Assembly: GCA_017792405.1 (NCBI GenBank)
Contig: CP051231.1
Span: 1,280,011 to 1,344,010, forward strand
Origin: Oceanicola sp.
GTDB lineage: Bacteria; Pseudomonadota; Alphaproteobacteria; Rhodobacterales; Rhodobacteraceae
Direction: 5' to 3'
Length of the DNA stretch: 64,000 nt
The stretch's first letter is position 1; the number at the start of each line of letters is the position of its first letter. The notes under the pieces were generated by a model. The model was not told the origin of the DNA and ran no database searches. It saw only the letters and a list, made by a program, of their open reading frames with translations. This document shows, piece after piece, positions 1-11,079 of this stretch. The translations under genes were made by a program, and so were the position numbers.

Positions 1-1
1 G

Positions 2-247
2 CCGCGGCTGGTGGAGATTGCCGCCAAGGGGCATGAGCCGCACCGGATCGCCTTTTATCTCTACGAGCTGGCGCAGGCGTTCCACGCGCTGTGGAACCGT
101 GGCAACGACACGCCGGAGCTGCGGTTCTTCCAGGAGGGCAACGAAGGCGCTTCTCTGCCGAAAATCGCCTTGGCGAAGGCCGTTTCCGTTGTCATTTCGT
201 CCGGTCTTGGTATCTTGGGCGTAACCCCGGCGGAAGAGATGCGCTGA
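2..247 (+). CDS. argS: Arginine--tRNA ligase, C-terminal fragment (5' end outside window)
   Basis: This is the last 81 codons of a reading frame that enters from the left edge. The residues match the end of class I arginyl-tRNA synthetases: the alpha-helical DALR anticodon-binding domain (a [12 protein letters not shown] helix) followed by the closing [14 protein letters not shown] segment. The enzyme charges tRNA-Arg in the cytoplasm. The catalytic HIGH and KMSKS motifs lie outside the window, so only the tRNA-binding end is seen. A SPOR-domain gene follows 41 bases downstream on the same strand, suggesting an operon. The identification rests on the characteristic C-terminus and is secure for the family. 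Confidence 0.93.
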   Translation, partial: PRLVEIAAKGHEPHRIAFYLYELAQAFHALWNRGNDTPELRFFQEGNEGASLPKIALAKAVSVVISSGLGILGVTPAEEMR

Positions 248-288
248 GCCCTCAGGGCCCGCGCCACTGATCGGGGAGGCAGGCAAGC

Positions 289-1416
289 GTGCCCAGCCCC
301 GAAAAGAGGGCGGGCCGAGAGAGCGAGGCGAGCATGGATCCCAGGCAGGATCTTCGACCGATGAACGAGGTCGTGTGGCACCCCGATGGGGCGCCGCAGG
401 GCGCGGATCATGCGGGCTATGAGCCCGAATTCACGCAGGATTATCAGAGCGATGCGCCGCGGAGTGCGGGCGCAAAGCTGGTGAGCGGGGCTGGCGCGGC
501 GATGAGCCTTGCGCTGATCGCGGGGCTGGCCGTTTGGGGCTATCGGATCACCGTGCGTGATGTGACCGGCGTGCCGGTTGTCGCCGCGCTGGAAGGGCCG
601 ATGCGGATTGCGCCGGAAGAGCCGGGCGGCGAGGTGGCCGACCACACCGGCTACGCGGTGAACGATGTGGCCGCCGAGGGCGAGGCCGCCGATCTGCCCG
701 AGCAGATCACGCTGGCGCCCGGCCCGGCGACGCTGAGTGAAGAAGACCTGCCGCTCGCTGCGATGGTGCAGCGCGAGGTGGAGCAGGCGCAGGTGGCCCC
801 GGAAGAGGCGACCCCCGGCACCGAGGCCGAGGATGGCGAGCTGGTCGCGCCCGAACTGGCCGTGGCCGCCAATCTGCCCGACGATGTGGACCCGAACGAC
901 CCGGTGGCCGTGGCGCTGGCGATGGCCGGGCAGTTGAGCGAGGGGGCCGAGCCGCTCTCTGGCGCGGCTGCGGAGGAGGTGACCGAGGCGGCGGACCCTG
1001 AGAAGGCGAAGCTGGCCAATCTGCCGGGCGTGAAGCGCTCGCTGCGGCCCAAGGTGCGGCCTGCCGGGTTGAAAGCGCCTGCGCCGAGCGAGGCGGAGCC
1101 GGAGGCGCGGCGCACGACGGTGGTGCCCGAGGGCGCCGAGGTTGCCGAGGACGATCAGGTGCCGGCTGGCACCCGGCTGGTGCAGCTTGGGGCCTTTGAA
1201 AGCCCGGAGGAGGCCGCCCAGCTTTGGGGCCGGCTCGCCGGGCAGTTCGATAGCCTGATGCTGGAGAAGACCCGGCTGATCATGGAGGCCGAAAGCGGCG
1301 GGCAGACCTTCTATCGTCTGCGGGCGCAGGGGTTTGCCGACCTCAGCGATGCCCGCCGGTTCTGTGCCGCGCTGGTGGCGGAGAAGGCCGAGTGTATTCC
1401 GGTGGTCGCTCGGTGA
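289..1416 (+). CDS. SPOR-domain membrane protein
   Basis: A 375-residue protein built like a cell-division-associated SPOR protein. It has a cytoplasmic N-terminus, one hydrophobic segment near residues 68-85, a long acidic Ala/Glu/Pro-rich periplasmic spacer (about 90-285) and a C-terminal SPOR domain (about 295-372) with the typical LVQLGAF start. SPOR domains bind septal peptidoglycan stripped of stem peptides. The GTG start at 289 has a GGGGAGG ribosome-binding site about ten bases upstream; an ATG at 334 is a possible alternative. The stop codon overlaps the nagZ start (GTGA), so the two are translationally coupled and both concern peptidoglycan. No gene name is assigned because the spacer and N-terminus are lineage-specific. 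Confidence 0.85.
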   Translation: MPSPEKRAGRESEASMDPRQDLRPMNEVVWHPDGAPQGADHAGYEPEFTQDYQSDAPRSAGAKLVSGAGAAMSLALIAGLAVWGYRITVRDVTGVPVVAALEGPMRIAPEEPGGEVADHTGYAVNDVAAEGEAADLPEQITLAPGPATLSEEDLPLAAMVQREVEQAQVAPEEATPGTEAEDGELVAPELAVAANLPDDVDPNDPVAVALAMAGQLSEGAEPLSGAAAEEVTEAADPEKAKLANLPGVKRSLRPKVRPAGLKAPAPSEAEPEARRTTVVPEGAEVAEDDQVPAGTRLVQLGAFESPEEAAQLWGRLAGQFDSLMLEKTRLIMEAESGGQTFYRLRAQGFADLSDARRFCAALVAEKAECIPVVAR

Positions 1417-2435
1417 CACGGCCCGCACGGCTTTCGCCCTATATCTTCGGTTGCGACGGGCTCGAGGTGACGCCGGATGAGGCGGCGCTTTTTGCCGATG
1501 TGAGCCCTGTGGGCTTCATCCTGTTCAAGCGCAACATCGCCCACCCGGAGCAGGTGAGGGCGCTGACCGCCGGGCTGCGGGAGGCTGTGGGCTGGGAGGC
1601 CCCGGTCTTCATCGATCAGGAAGGCGGCCGGGTGGACCGGATGGGCCCGCCGCATTGGCGCAACTGGCTGCCGCCGCTGGACCAGAACGCGCAGGTCGGC
1701 CCGGAGCGTGCCGCAAGGGCGATGGAGTTGCGCTACCGGCTCATCGCCGACGATTTGCGCGCAGTCGGGATAGATGGCAACTGCGCCCCGATGGGCGACA
1801 TTGCGCATGCCAAGACCCATGCCGTGCTGCGCAACCGTTGCTATGGCGAAACCCTTGAGGCGGTTGTCAAATCCGCCCGCGCGGTGGCGGACGGGCTGCT
1901 GGCGGGCGGGGTGCTGCCTGTGCTCAAGCACATCCCCGGCCACGGCCGCGCGACGATGGACAGCCACCTTGAGCTGCCCCGCGTCACCGCCTCGGCGGAG
2001 GAGCTGCGCATCACTGATTTTGCCGCCTTCGAGGCGCTTAACGACCTGCCGCTCGGGATGAGCGCGCATATCGTGTTCGAGGCCTTCTCGGAGAAGGCGG
2101 CCACGGTGGACCCGGTGATGATTGCGCTCATTCGCGAGGAAATCGGCTTTAACGGTCTGCTGATGACCGACGATCTGAGCATGGAGGCGCTCGATGGCAC
2201 CCTGCCGCAGCGGGCGCAGGCCGCGCGGGCTGCGGGCTGCGATGTGGTGCTCTACTGCAAGGGCGTTTTCAGCGAGCTGAAAGCGCTGGCGGAGATTGCC
2301 GAAGATATGAATGAAACAGGGCTGGCCCGGGTGGATGCCGCCTTGGAAGCCCGCCGCACCCCTGATACCATTGACCGGAGTGCAATGGAGGCCGAGTACG
2401 AGGCCGTATTGAGAGGGCAGGCGGGCGATGGGTGA
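1413..2435 (+). CDS. nagZ: Beta-N-acetylhexosaminidase (glycoside hydrolase family 3)
   Basis: A 340-residue cytoplasmic GH3 enzyme that releases N-acetylglucosamine from anhydro-muropeptides during peptidoglycan recycling. The family fingerprint KHIPGHG occupies residues 172-178, carrying the catalytic-loop histidine. The nucleophile region MTDDLSMEAL is at 251-260, and FIDQEGGRVDR at 66-76 is typical of NagZ. There is no signal peptide, as expected for the cytoplasmic form. The GTG at 1413 is chosen because it overlaps the upstream stop and brings the length to the family norm. It sits between a SPOR protein and scpA, and the following gene may also overlap its stop. Confidence 0.93.
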   Translation: MTRPARLSPYIFGCDGLEVTPDEAALFADVSPVGFILFKRNIAHPEQVRALTAGLREAVGWEAPVFIDQEGGRVDRMGPPHWRNWLPPLDQNAQVGPERAARAMELRYRLIADDLRAVGIDGNCAPMGDIAHAKTHAVLRNRCYGETLEAVVKSARAVADGLLAGGVLPVLKHIPGHGRATMDSHLELPRVTASAEELRITDFAAFEALNDLPLGMSAHIVFEAFSEKAATVDPVMIALIREEIGFNGLLMTDDLSMEALDGTLPQRAQAARAAGCDVVLYCKGVFSELKALAEIAEDMNETGLARVDAALEARRTPDTIDRSAMEAEYEAVLRGQAGDG

Positions 2436-3232
2436 GGACGATGGCTGAGGACGGGGCCTCCCTCTTTTCGGATGTGTCCGACCGGCTGGCGGCCGAGGCG
2501 CTGATCGTCGATGTCGACGGCTTCGAAGGGCCGCTCGATCTGCTGCTGACCCTTGGCCGGACCCAGAAGGTGGACCTGCGGAAGGTCTCGATCCTGCAAT
2601 TGGCCGAGCAATACCTCGCCTTCGTGGAGCGCGCCAAGCAGCTGCGCATCGAACTGGCCGCCGACTACCTCGTGATGGCGGCTTGGCTGGCGTTTCTGAA
2701 ATCCAAGCTGCTGCTGCCGCCCGATCCCTCGGAAGAAGGCCCGAGCGGTGAGGAACTGGCGGCGCACCTTGCCTTCCAGCTGGAGCGGCTTGCCGCCATG
2801 CGCGACGTGGCCGCCAAGCTGATGGCGCGCGACCAGATGGGCCGCGACTTCTTCGCGCGCGGGGTGCCTGAGAGCGTGGAGCGGGTGCGGCGGGTGACCT
2901 ACACTGCCACGCTGATGGACCTGATGAAGGCCTATGCCCGCATCCGCACCAAGGACGAGTTCCGCCCTTTCGTGATGGACCGGGAGAACCTGTTCACGAT
3001 GGAGCAGGCGCTGGACCGGCTGCGTGGCCTGATCGGCTATGCGGGCGAGTGGACCAACCTGATGACCTACCTGCCCGAGGGCTGGGAGAACGACCCGATG
3101 CGCCGCCGCAGCGCCACCGCTGCGACCTTTGCCGCCTCGCTGGAGCTGGTGAAGCACGGGCATTTGACGATCCGGCAGGAAGACACCTTTGCTCCCATTC
3201 AGATCAAGCTGAAGGAGGCGCCGCGTGGTTGA
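2432..3232 (+). CDS. scpA: Segregation and condensation protein A
   Basis: A 266-residue kleisin that bridges the two SMC heads in the SMC-ScpA-ScpB condensin, which compacts and segregates the chromosome. The N-terminal FEGPLDLLLTLGRTQKVDLRKVSI segment contains the ScpA hallmark FEGPLDLLL, which contacts the SMC neck. The C-terminal winged-helix region follows after residue 180. The GTG at 2432 overlaps the nagZ stop as GTGA; an ATG at 2441 (three codons later, GGTGAGG close upstream) is an equally plausible start. It overlaps scpB by eight bases at its 3' end, typical of the paired condensin subunits. Confidence 0.93.
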   Translation: MRTMAEDGASLFSDVSDRLAAEALIVDVDGFEGPLDLLLTLGRTQKVDLRKVSILQLAEQYLAFVERAKQLRIELAADYLVMAAWLAFLKSKLLLPPDPSEEGPSGEELAAHLAFQLERLAAMRDVAAKLMARDQMGRDFFARGVPESVERVRRVTYTATLMDLMKAYARIRTKDEFRPFVMDRENLFTMEQALDRLRGLIGYAGEWTNLMTYLPEGWENDPMRRRSATAATFAASLELVKHGHLTIRQEDTFAPIQIKLKEAPRG

Positions 3233-3899
3233 CGGGCTGGACGAGGTGGAGGTCGAGGAAAGCCTCTTTGAAGCGCCGCCGATGGGCGAGCAGGAGCGGA
3301 TGGTGGAGGCCATTCTCTTTGCCAGCGCCGAGCCTGTTACCGTGGCCGAGCTGAACGCCCGGATGCCCCATGGCGCCGAGGCGCAGGTGGCGCTGGAGAA
3401 CCTGCAGAAACGCTATGAGGGGCGCGGCGTGGAGCTGCGGAAGGTGGGTGAGGCTTGGGCCATGCGCACCGCGCCAGACCTTGGCTTTCTGATGCAGAAA
3501 GAGACGGTCGAGACGCGAAAGCTCTCCCGCGCGGCCATCGAGACACTGGCCATCGTGGCCTATCACCAGCCCGTCACCCGCGCCGAGATCGAGGAGATCC
3601 GGGGCGTGAGCGTGAGCCGCGGCACGGTGGACCAATTGCTGGAGCTGGAGTGGATCCGCTTCGGCCGCCGCCGCATGACGCCGGGCCGCCCGGTGACCTA
3701 TGTGGTGACACAGGATTTTCTGGACCATTTCGGCCTGGAATCTGCCCGCGACCTGCCGGGGCTCAAGGAGCTCAGGGCGGCGGGCCTGCTCGACAGCCGC
3801 CCGCCGCCGGGCATGGTCGGGCTGGGAGACGGCGAAGACGAGGCGGACGACACTCAAGACCAAGACGAACTTTTCAGAGAGGAAGAGACAGATGAATAG
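3225..3899 (+). CDS. scpB: Segregation and condensation protein B
   Basis: A 224-residue ScpB, the dimeric winged-helix partner of ScpA in the SMC complex. Matching features are the MVEAILFASAEPV opening helix, the central LSRAAIETLAIVAYHQPVTR region and the RGVSVSRGTVDQLLE recognition segment. The acidic tail after residue about 195 is low complexity. The GTG start at 3225 lies inside the last codons of scpA, so the two are translationally coupled. The last eight bases overlap a 48-codon ORF that starts with a good ribosome-binding site, so translation appears to run on. Confidence 0.93.
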   Translation: MVDGLDEVEVEESLFEAPPMGEQERMVEAILFASAEPVTVAELNARMPHGAEAQVALENLQKRYEGRGVELRKVGEAWAMRTAPDLGFLMQKETVETRKLSRAAIETLAIVAYHQPVTRAEIEEIRGVSVSRGTVDQLLELEWIRFGRRRMTPGRPVTYVVTQDFLDHFGLESARDLPGLKELRAAGLLDSRPPPGMVGLGDGEDEADDTQDQDELFREEETDE

Positions 3900-4038
3900 C
3901 ATTTTTTCGCAGATCTGGCGCACGATCGTGATGCAGTTCTCCGACAAGGCCCGCCATGCGATGAACAGCAAGATGAGCCAGGGCATGAACTCGGCCCGTG
4001 ACAGCATGCTGGGCAGCGGCAAGAAGGACGACGAGTGA
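3892..4038 (+). CDS. Small protein, 48 residues, coupled to scpB
   Basis: A short reading frame whose ATG lies inside the end of scpB and is preceded by GAGGAAG at good spacing. The product is amphipathic, starting MNSIFSQIWRTIVMQF and ending in a charged GSGKKDDE tail, with five further Met residues in the middle. It has no clear membrane segment and no family I recognise. Its stop overlaps the start of a second tiny ORF as GTGA. Evidence for a real gene is the ribosome-binding site and unbroken overlap chain, not homology. It is not TatA-like, although tatABC is what usually follows scpB in relatives. Confidence 0.6.
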   Translation: MNSIFSQIWRTIVMQFSDKARHAMNSKMSQGMNSARDSMLGSGKKDDE

Positions 4039-4196
4039 ACGCCGGCCATCTCATAAACATGGTGCTGCGGATGCTGATGCGTTCGCGGCGCCGCGCTGGC
4101 CGCAATGGCGGCATGGGCGGCGCGAAGGGCGGAAACGAGAACCGCCGCAAGCTGCGCTCGGCCCTGCGGATCGGGCGGATGTTCGGCCGGTTCTGA
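4035..4196 (+). CDS. Small arginine-rich protein, 53 residues
   Basis: A GTG-initiated frame that overlaps the upstream 48-codon ORF by four bases, with AAGGA about seven bases before the start. The product begins with a short hydrophobic stretch (HLINMVLRMLM), then a strongly basic, glycine-rich segment (RSRRRAGRNGGMGG), and ends RSALRIGRMFGRF. The composition suggests a nucleic-acid- or membrane-surface-binding peptide, but no family is recognised. The ORF ends 67 bases before the ABC-F gene. Confidence comes from translational coupling only; conservation in related genomes would settle it. Confidence 0.5.
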   Translation: MNAGHLINMVLRMLMRSRRRAGRNGGMGGAKGGNENRRKLRSALRIGRMFGRF

Positions 4197-4263
4197 CGGC
4201 ACTGTGAGGCGGCCCACCGGACCGCTTGACCCGGCCTCGGGGGCGGGATAGGCCACGCGCATC

Positions 4264-6078
<1,815 letters not shown>

Positions 6079-6134
6079 TCTTCATCTTGGTCCAAATATC
6101 TCCGGGGGTGTGGGGGCAGCGCCCCCACTGAGCA
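6079..6134 (+). repeat. GC-rich hairpin with AAATATCTCCGGGGG lead-in, likely dispersed element or terminator
   Basis: Between convergent genes lies a stretch reading CATCTTGGTCCAAATATCTC followed by a perfect stem, GTGGGGGC-AGC-GCCCCCAC (6110-6128). There is no T-run on either side. The lead-in resembles a short dispersed intergenic element that I recall from Roseobacter-group genomes, but only one copy occurs in this window. It may also serve as a bidirectional transcription stop between the ABC-F gene and DUF4169. Confidence 0.4.
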
Positions 6135-6139
6135 ACGCT

Positions 6140-6318
6140 TCAGCTGTCGTCCCGCTTGCCTTGATCGTGCAGCCGCGCCACCCGTGCCGCCTCGGCCTTG
6201 GCCTGCGTCTTCTGAGCCTTGGTAAGCCCGTGAAAGGCAGCGTTCTGGTCGGCGCGGGCCTTCTTTTCGGCCCGCGCCTTGTCTTTCCGCACTCGGTTCA
6301 GGTTGACCGGTTTGTCGC

Positions 6319-6322
<4 letters not shown>
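6140..6322 (-). CDS. DUF4169 family protein
   Basis: A 60-residue, highly charged protein ([20 protein letters not shown] start, many Lys/Arg/Ala) matching the small DUF4169 family found in alphaproteobacteria. Function is unknown. It starts with GTG overlapping the fumC stop (GTGA), so it is translated from the same mRNA as fumarase. The composition predicts a single long helix and possibly RNA or protein binding, but nothing catalytic is visible. The association with fumC may be only transcriptional. Confidence 0.75.
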
Positions 6323-7710
<1,388 letters not shown>

Positions 7711-7856
7711 GGGTTGCGCCCCTTTGATGGTGATGTCGGGGGAGACATACCGAACAGGGCGGGGCGGTCAATGGCAGGTTAGCGCAAACGCTGCTGATCA
7801 CCGGACTTGGGGCGCCTCTTGGCGAGGACGCCTCGCCGGGCGGAGGCGCGGGTTTG

Positions 7857-8414
7857 TTACTGCGCGCGGCGGGTGAAGACCCAGACATGCGCGGGCGGCA
7901 GGTTGGCCCAGGTGATGCCGCGGCGGCGGGCGGAGACGCCGAGTTCGGCTTGCATCTCGGGGCTGATCGGGCTGCCGGGGGAGTAGGTGATCTGGACGAA
8001 GATCGCACCGGGGCGCATCACCTCCAGCGCGCGGCCCACCACCTCGCGCTGGATCGTCGGGCGGGCCAACACCGGCACGCCGGAGATCACCGCGCCCACG
8101 CCGGAGAGGCCGATTTGCGAGATTTCCTGTGCCGGGCGGTTCAGCACGTTCACGCCCGGGAATTTTTGCCGGAGTGTCTCGCAGAAGCGCGTGTTGGTTT
8201 CCATGCAGGTCAGCCGGGAGGGATGCACGCCGCGCTCGAGGATCGCCTTGGTAAAGACGCCGGTGCCCGGGCCGATCTCGACCACCGGGCCTTCGATCGC
8301 CTCCAGCCCCTCGGTCATCTTGCGGGCGACGGCGGCGGAGGAGGGGGCGATGGCGACCACCTCGCCGGGCTTGCGGAACATTTCGGAGAGAAACACGGCA
8401 AAATCGCTCGGCAT
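7857..8414 (-). CDS. Class I SAM-dependent methyltransferase (phospholipid N-methyltransferase-like)
   Basis: A 185-residue methyltransferase with the SAM-binding motif I VVEIGPGTG near residues 44-52, an acidic motif II residue (MET-N at the end of beta 2) and a QITYSPGSPI segment. These features resemble the short PmtA-type phospholipid N-methyltransferase / rRNA-dimethylase-like group. The start at 8414 is preferred over further-upstream codons because MPSDFAVFLSEMFRKPGEV is a typical N-terminus and GAGGG lies just upstream. The substrate cannot be read from sequence; phosphatidylethanolamine is the leading candidate. Confidence 0.75.
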   Translation of the reverse strand: MPSDFAVFLSEMFRKPGEVVAIAPSSAAVARKMTEGLEAIEGPVVEIGPGTGVFTKAILERGVHPSRLTCMETNTRFCETLRQKFPGVNVLNRPAQEISQIGLSGVGAVISGVPVLARPTIQREVVGRALEVMRPGAIFVQITYSPGSPISPEMQAELGVSARRRGITWANLPPAHVWVFTRRAQ

Positions 8415-8571
8415 GGCGGGCCCTCTGGAGCTATGAGACTGGCTCCAGTTGCACCGGTGCCGTGCCTCCGGGCAAGCGGCGATGCGGGCTGTTACCGAAG
8501 TTTCACCTTGGCGAAACACAGGTGTTTCAGGGCTGTTTCGAAACCATCAAGAACGGCGCCTTGAAGGCCCC

Positions 8572-8865
8572 TCAGGCGGCTAGGTCGTAGTGCTTGATGC
8601 TGCGCGACTCGACCAGCGCCTCCTCGGCCGGGTCGATGTGTGGCGTGGTGTAGTCTTGGCCTACGAAGGCCTTGAGCGCATCGAGGCTCTCCCAGACCAT
8701 CACGAAGCTGAACTCGCGTGGGGTCTCGGGCCGGGCCGCGCCGGGCAGCACCTGCACGATGCCCGGCGTGCCCTGCATCAGCGGGATTGCGGTTTCATGG
8801 AAGAAGCGGCTGAAGGCCTCTTCCTTGCCGGGCCGGGTGACGACCTGGAATATGCGGATGATCAT
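8572..8865 (-). CDS. Antibiotic biosynthesis monooxygenase (ABM) fold protein
   Basis: A 97-residue single-domain ABM/dimeric alpha-beta barrel protein. It shows an opening beta strand MIIRIFQVV, then PGKEEAFSRFF and FVMVWESLDALKAFVG. ABM proteins include quinol monooxygenases and heme-degrading enzymes, but many have no known reaction. It lies alone between a methyltransferase and sspB on the minus strand, with a GGGGGG ribosome-binding tract upstream of the ATG. The substrate is unknown. A second ABM-like gene is present near 21 kb. Confidence 0.75.
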   Translation of the reverse strand: MIIRIFQVVTRPGKEEAFSRFFHETAIPLMQGTPGIVQVLPGAARPETPREFSFVMVWESLDALKAFVGQDYTTPHIDPAEEALVESRSIKHYDLAA

Positions 8866-8940
8866 GTGATTGCCCCCCTTGGTTCGGATGCTCCCGAGAC
8901 CAGTGTAGCACGGAAGCGCCTAAGCAGGCGGGTGGGCCGG

Positions 8941-9411
8941 TTACTTGCGGAAGCTGTCGAGGCTCACGACCTCGGCGTCGTGCTGGCCTTCGGCCTCGTC
9001 AACGTCTTCGGCCATGGGAGCGGGGGCGACCTCTTCGTCGTCGTCCTCATCGTCCTCTTCCTGGCTCTCGAAGCGCAGGCCGAACTCGACGGAAGGGTCC
9101 ACGAAGGTGGCGATGGCATCATAAGGGATGACCAGCCGCTCGGGCGCGTCGCCAAAGTTGAGGGTGACCGAGAAGCCATCGTCGGTGACATCGAGATCGT
9201 CGAACCAGTGCTGCATCACCACCGTCATCTCCTCGGGGTAACGCTCGCGCAGCCAGTCGGCGATGTCGACGCCCTCGGCGCGGGTATCGAAGGTGATGAA
9301 GAAATGGTGCTGCCCCGGCAGGCCCCGATCTGCGACTTCGGCCAGCACATCGCGGATCAGGCTTCGCATCGCCCGGTGCATCAGTCTGCCGTAGTCGATT
9401 TCGGTGCTCAT
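8941..9411 (-). CDS. sspB: SspB-type ClpXP adaptor
   Basis: A 156-residue protein of the alphaproteobacterial SspB family, which tethers ssrA-tagged proteins to ClpX for degradation. It has the conserved core (HHFFITFDTRAEGVDIADWL, then VVMQHWFDDLDVTDDGFSVTL) that forms the tag-binding fold. This is followed by an acidic linker (residues about 118-140) and a short C-terminal ClpX-binding tail ending VVSLDSFRK. The ATG at 9411 gives the expected MSTEIDYGRLMHRAMRSL start. The tmRNA gene that makes the tag lies 1.7 kb away in the same window. Confidence 0.9.
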   Translation of the reverse strand: MSTEIDYGRLMHRAMRSLIRDVLAEVADRGLPGQHHFFITFDTRAEGVDIADWLRERYPEEMTVVMQHWFDDLDVTDDGFSVTLNFGDAPERLVIPYDAIATFVDPSVEFGLRFESQEEDDEDDDEEVAPAPMAEDVDEAEGQHDAEVVSLDSFRK

Positions 9412-9487
9412 CGGTGGGGAGGCCCTCAGGGTGTCGTCACGATCAGCATAAGGGATTCGGACCTGATTGACAGGGCCGATTTGGCGC

Positions 9488-10732
9488 TCAGCCGAGGAGC
9501 GATGTGGCGAGCCCGGCGAGGGCCATGAGGGCGAGGGTGGTGGCCATGCCGAGGCGCAGGGCCAGCAGCAGGAGCGCGGCCAGCGCGGTGAGGGCAAAGG
9601 CCAGGGGCTGGGCGGTGGAGAGCACGGGCAGGGCGGGGCCGGTGGTGTGAACCTCGGCAAAGAGCACGTGCAGCGCGAACCAGAGCGAGAGGTTGGCGAT
9701 GACGCCCACGACGGCGGCGGTGATCGCCCGGAGCGCCCCGGAGAGGCGGGGCTGGTGGGTGAGCCATTCGAGGTAGGGGGCGCCGGCGAAGATCCAGAGA
9801 AAACAGGGGATGAAGGTGACCCAGAGGGTGAGCGCGGCGGCGGCCAGAGCGGTGGCGAGGCTCACCTTGGCCCCGGCGAGGGTGGCGACGAACTCTGTGA
9901 CGAGGATCAACGGGCCGGGCGTGGTTTCGGCCAGACCCAGCGCGTCGATCATCTCGGGTGTGGTGAGCCAGCCGTGGTTGCCGACGACCTCCTGCGTCAT
10001 GTAGGCCAGCACGGCGTAGGCCCCGCCGAAGGTGACGACGGCGAGCTTGGAGAAGAACAGGCCGATCTGCGTGAGCAGGTCGGAGTTTGTGAGGAGGGCG
10101 AAGGGGGCGGCCCAGAGAGTAAGGAAAATGACCACGGTCAGCGCGGTGCGGCGGGCGGTGCCCGGCGGCAGGTGCGGCGCGGGTGTGTCCGGGCGGGTGC
10201 TGCTGCGGAAAGCCCCCCAGAGCGCGGCCCCGGCGATGATGAGCGGGAAGGGCAGGCGGAGCGCGTAGATGGCGAGGAAAGCGAGGGCGGCCAGCGCCGC
10301 GCCCTCGGCCATGTAACCCGGCCCGAAGGCGCGCTTGGCGACCTTGATGAGGGCCTGCACCACGATCACCACCACGGCGGCCTGAATGCCCAGAAAGAGG
10401 CTCTGGACCAGTGGCACTTGCCCCCACGTGGCATAGGCCAGCGCGAGGGCCAGCACCACCAGCGCGCCCGGAAGGACGAAGAGCGTGCCTGCGATCAGCC
10501 CGCCGAGGACGCCCCGCAGCCGCCAGCCCGCGTAGGTGCAAAGCTGCATCGCTTCGGGGCCGGGGAGCATCATGCAGAAGGAGAGTGCGGAGAGATACTG
10601 CCTTTCGGTGAGCCAATTGCGGCGCTCGACAAGCTCTTCGTGCATTAAAGCAATCTGCGCCGCCGGGCCGCCGAAAGAGAGGACGCCGATGCGGGCGAAG
10701 GTGCGGGTGAGGGTGGAGAGGGGGACGGTCAT
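9488..10732 (-). CDS. chrA: Chromate (CHR family) efflux transporter
   Basis: A 414-residue membrane protein with two homologous CHR halves, the long-chain form of the family. The first half carries LSFGGPAAQIALMHEE at residues 18-33 and the PGPEAMQL motif; the second half begins around residue 230 with VVTFGGAYAVLAYM and a matching PGPL segment. About ten hydrophobic helices are predicted. ChrA exports chromate driven by membrane potential. No chrB regulator is adjacent, so the physiological substrate is inferred from family only. GGGGACG-type bases lie upstream of the ATG at 10732. Confidence 0.88.
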   Translation of the reverse strand: MTVPLSTLTRTFARIGVLSFGGPAAQIALMHEELVERRNWLTERQYLSALSFCMMLPGPEAMQLCTYAGWRLRGVLGGLIAGTLFVLPGALVVLALALAYATWGQVPLVQSLFLGIQAAVVVIVVQALIKVAKRAFGPGYMAEGAALAALAFLAIYALRLPFPLIIAGAALWGAFRSSTRPDTPAPHLPPGTARRTALTVVIFLTLWAAPFALLTNSDLLTQIGLFFSKLAVVTFGGAYAVLAYMTQEVVGNHGWLTTPEMIDALGLAETTPGPLILVTEFVATLAGAKVSLATALAAAALTLWVTFIPCFLWIFAGAPYLEWLTHQPRLSGALRAITAAVVGVIANLSLWFALHVLFAEVHTTGPALPVLSTAQPLAFALTALAALLLLALRLGMATTLALMALAGLATSLLG

Positions 10733-10803
10733 GGCAGGGGCATGACGGGGGAATGTGACGGGGAAGTAAAGTTCTACCCTTATGCACTACGTCCGCAAAG
10801 CTC

Positions 10804-11016
10804 CTAACCGAAAGATCGCACGCCCACGGCTTCGTTGGCTTCAGCCGCAAGGGTAGAGAGGTGCTCCAATAAATCTGCGTCGATCTCGACGGACGATTCA
10901 AGAATGTCGACAATCAATGATCTGTATCTGTTAGCGATTTCTGGACTCTCCGCAAAGACAGCAGCCCTCAAGAGCTTAAGTTCGACCAGTAGCCGGTTCG
11001 TATCATTGTCAGACAT
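10804..11016 (-). CDS. Small hypothetical protein downstream of ssrA
   Basis: A 70-residue, mostly helical protein (MSDNDTNRLLVELKLLRAAV start, Leu/Ala/Glu-rich) with no recognised family. The ATG is preceded by GGGAGGTG at ideal spacing, which supports real translation. It lies directly downstream of the tmRNA gene on the same strand with no strong terminator between, so it may be cotranscribed from the ssrA promoter. Its base composition is less G+C-rich than neighbouring genes, which could indicate recent acquisition. Function unknown. Confidence 0.6.
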   Translation of the reverse strand: MSDNDTNRLLVELKLLRAAVFAESPEIANRYRSLIVDILESSVEIDADLLEHLSTLAAEANEAVGVRSFG

Positions 11017-11079
11017 AGAGGCACCTCCCTCGTTTAAAAGAAGAGTGCCAGAAGGATCGACAGAGACAAGTCGGTAGGC

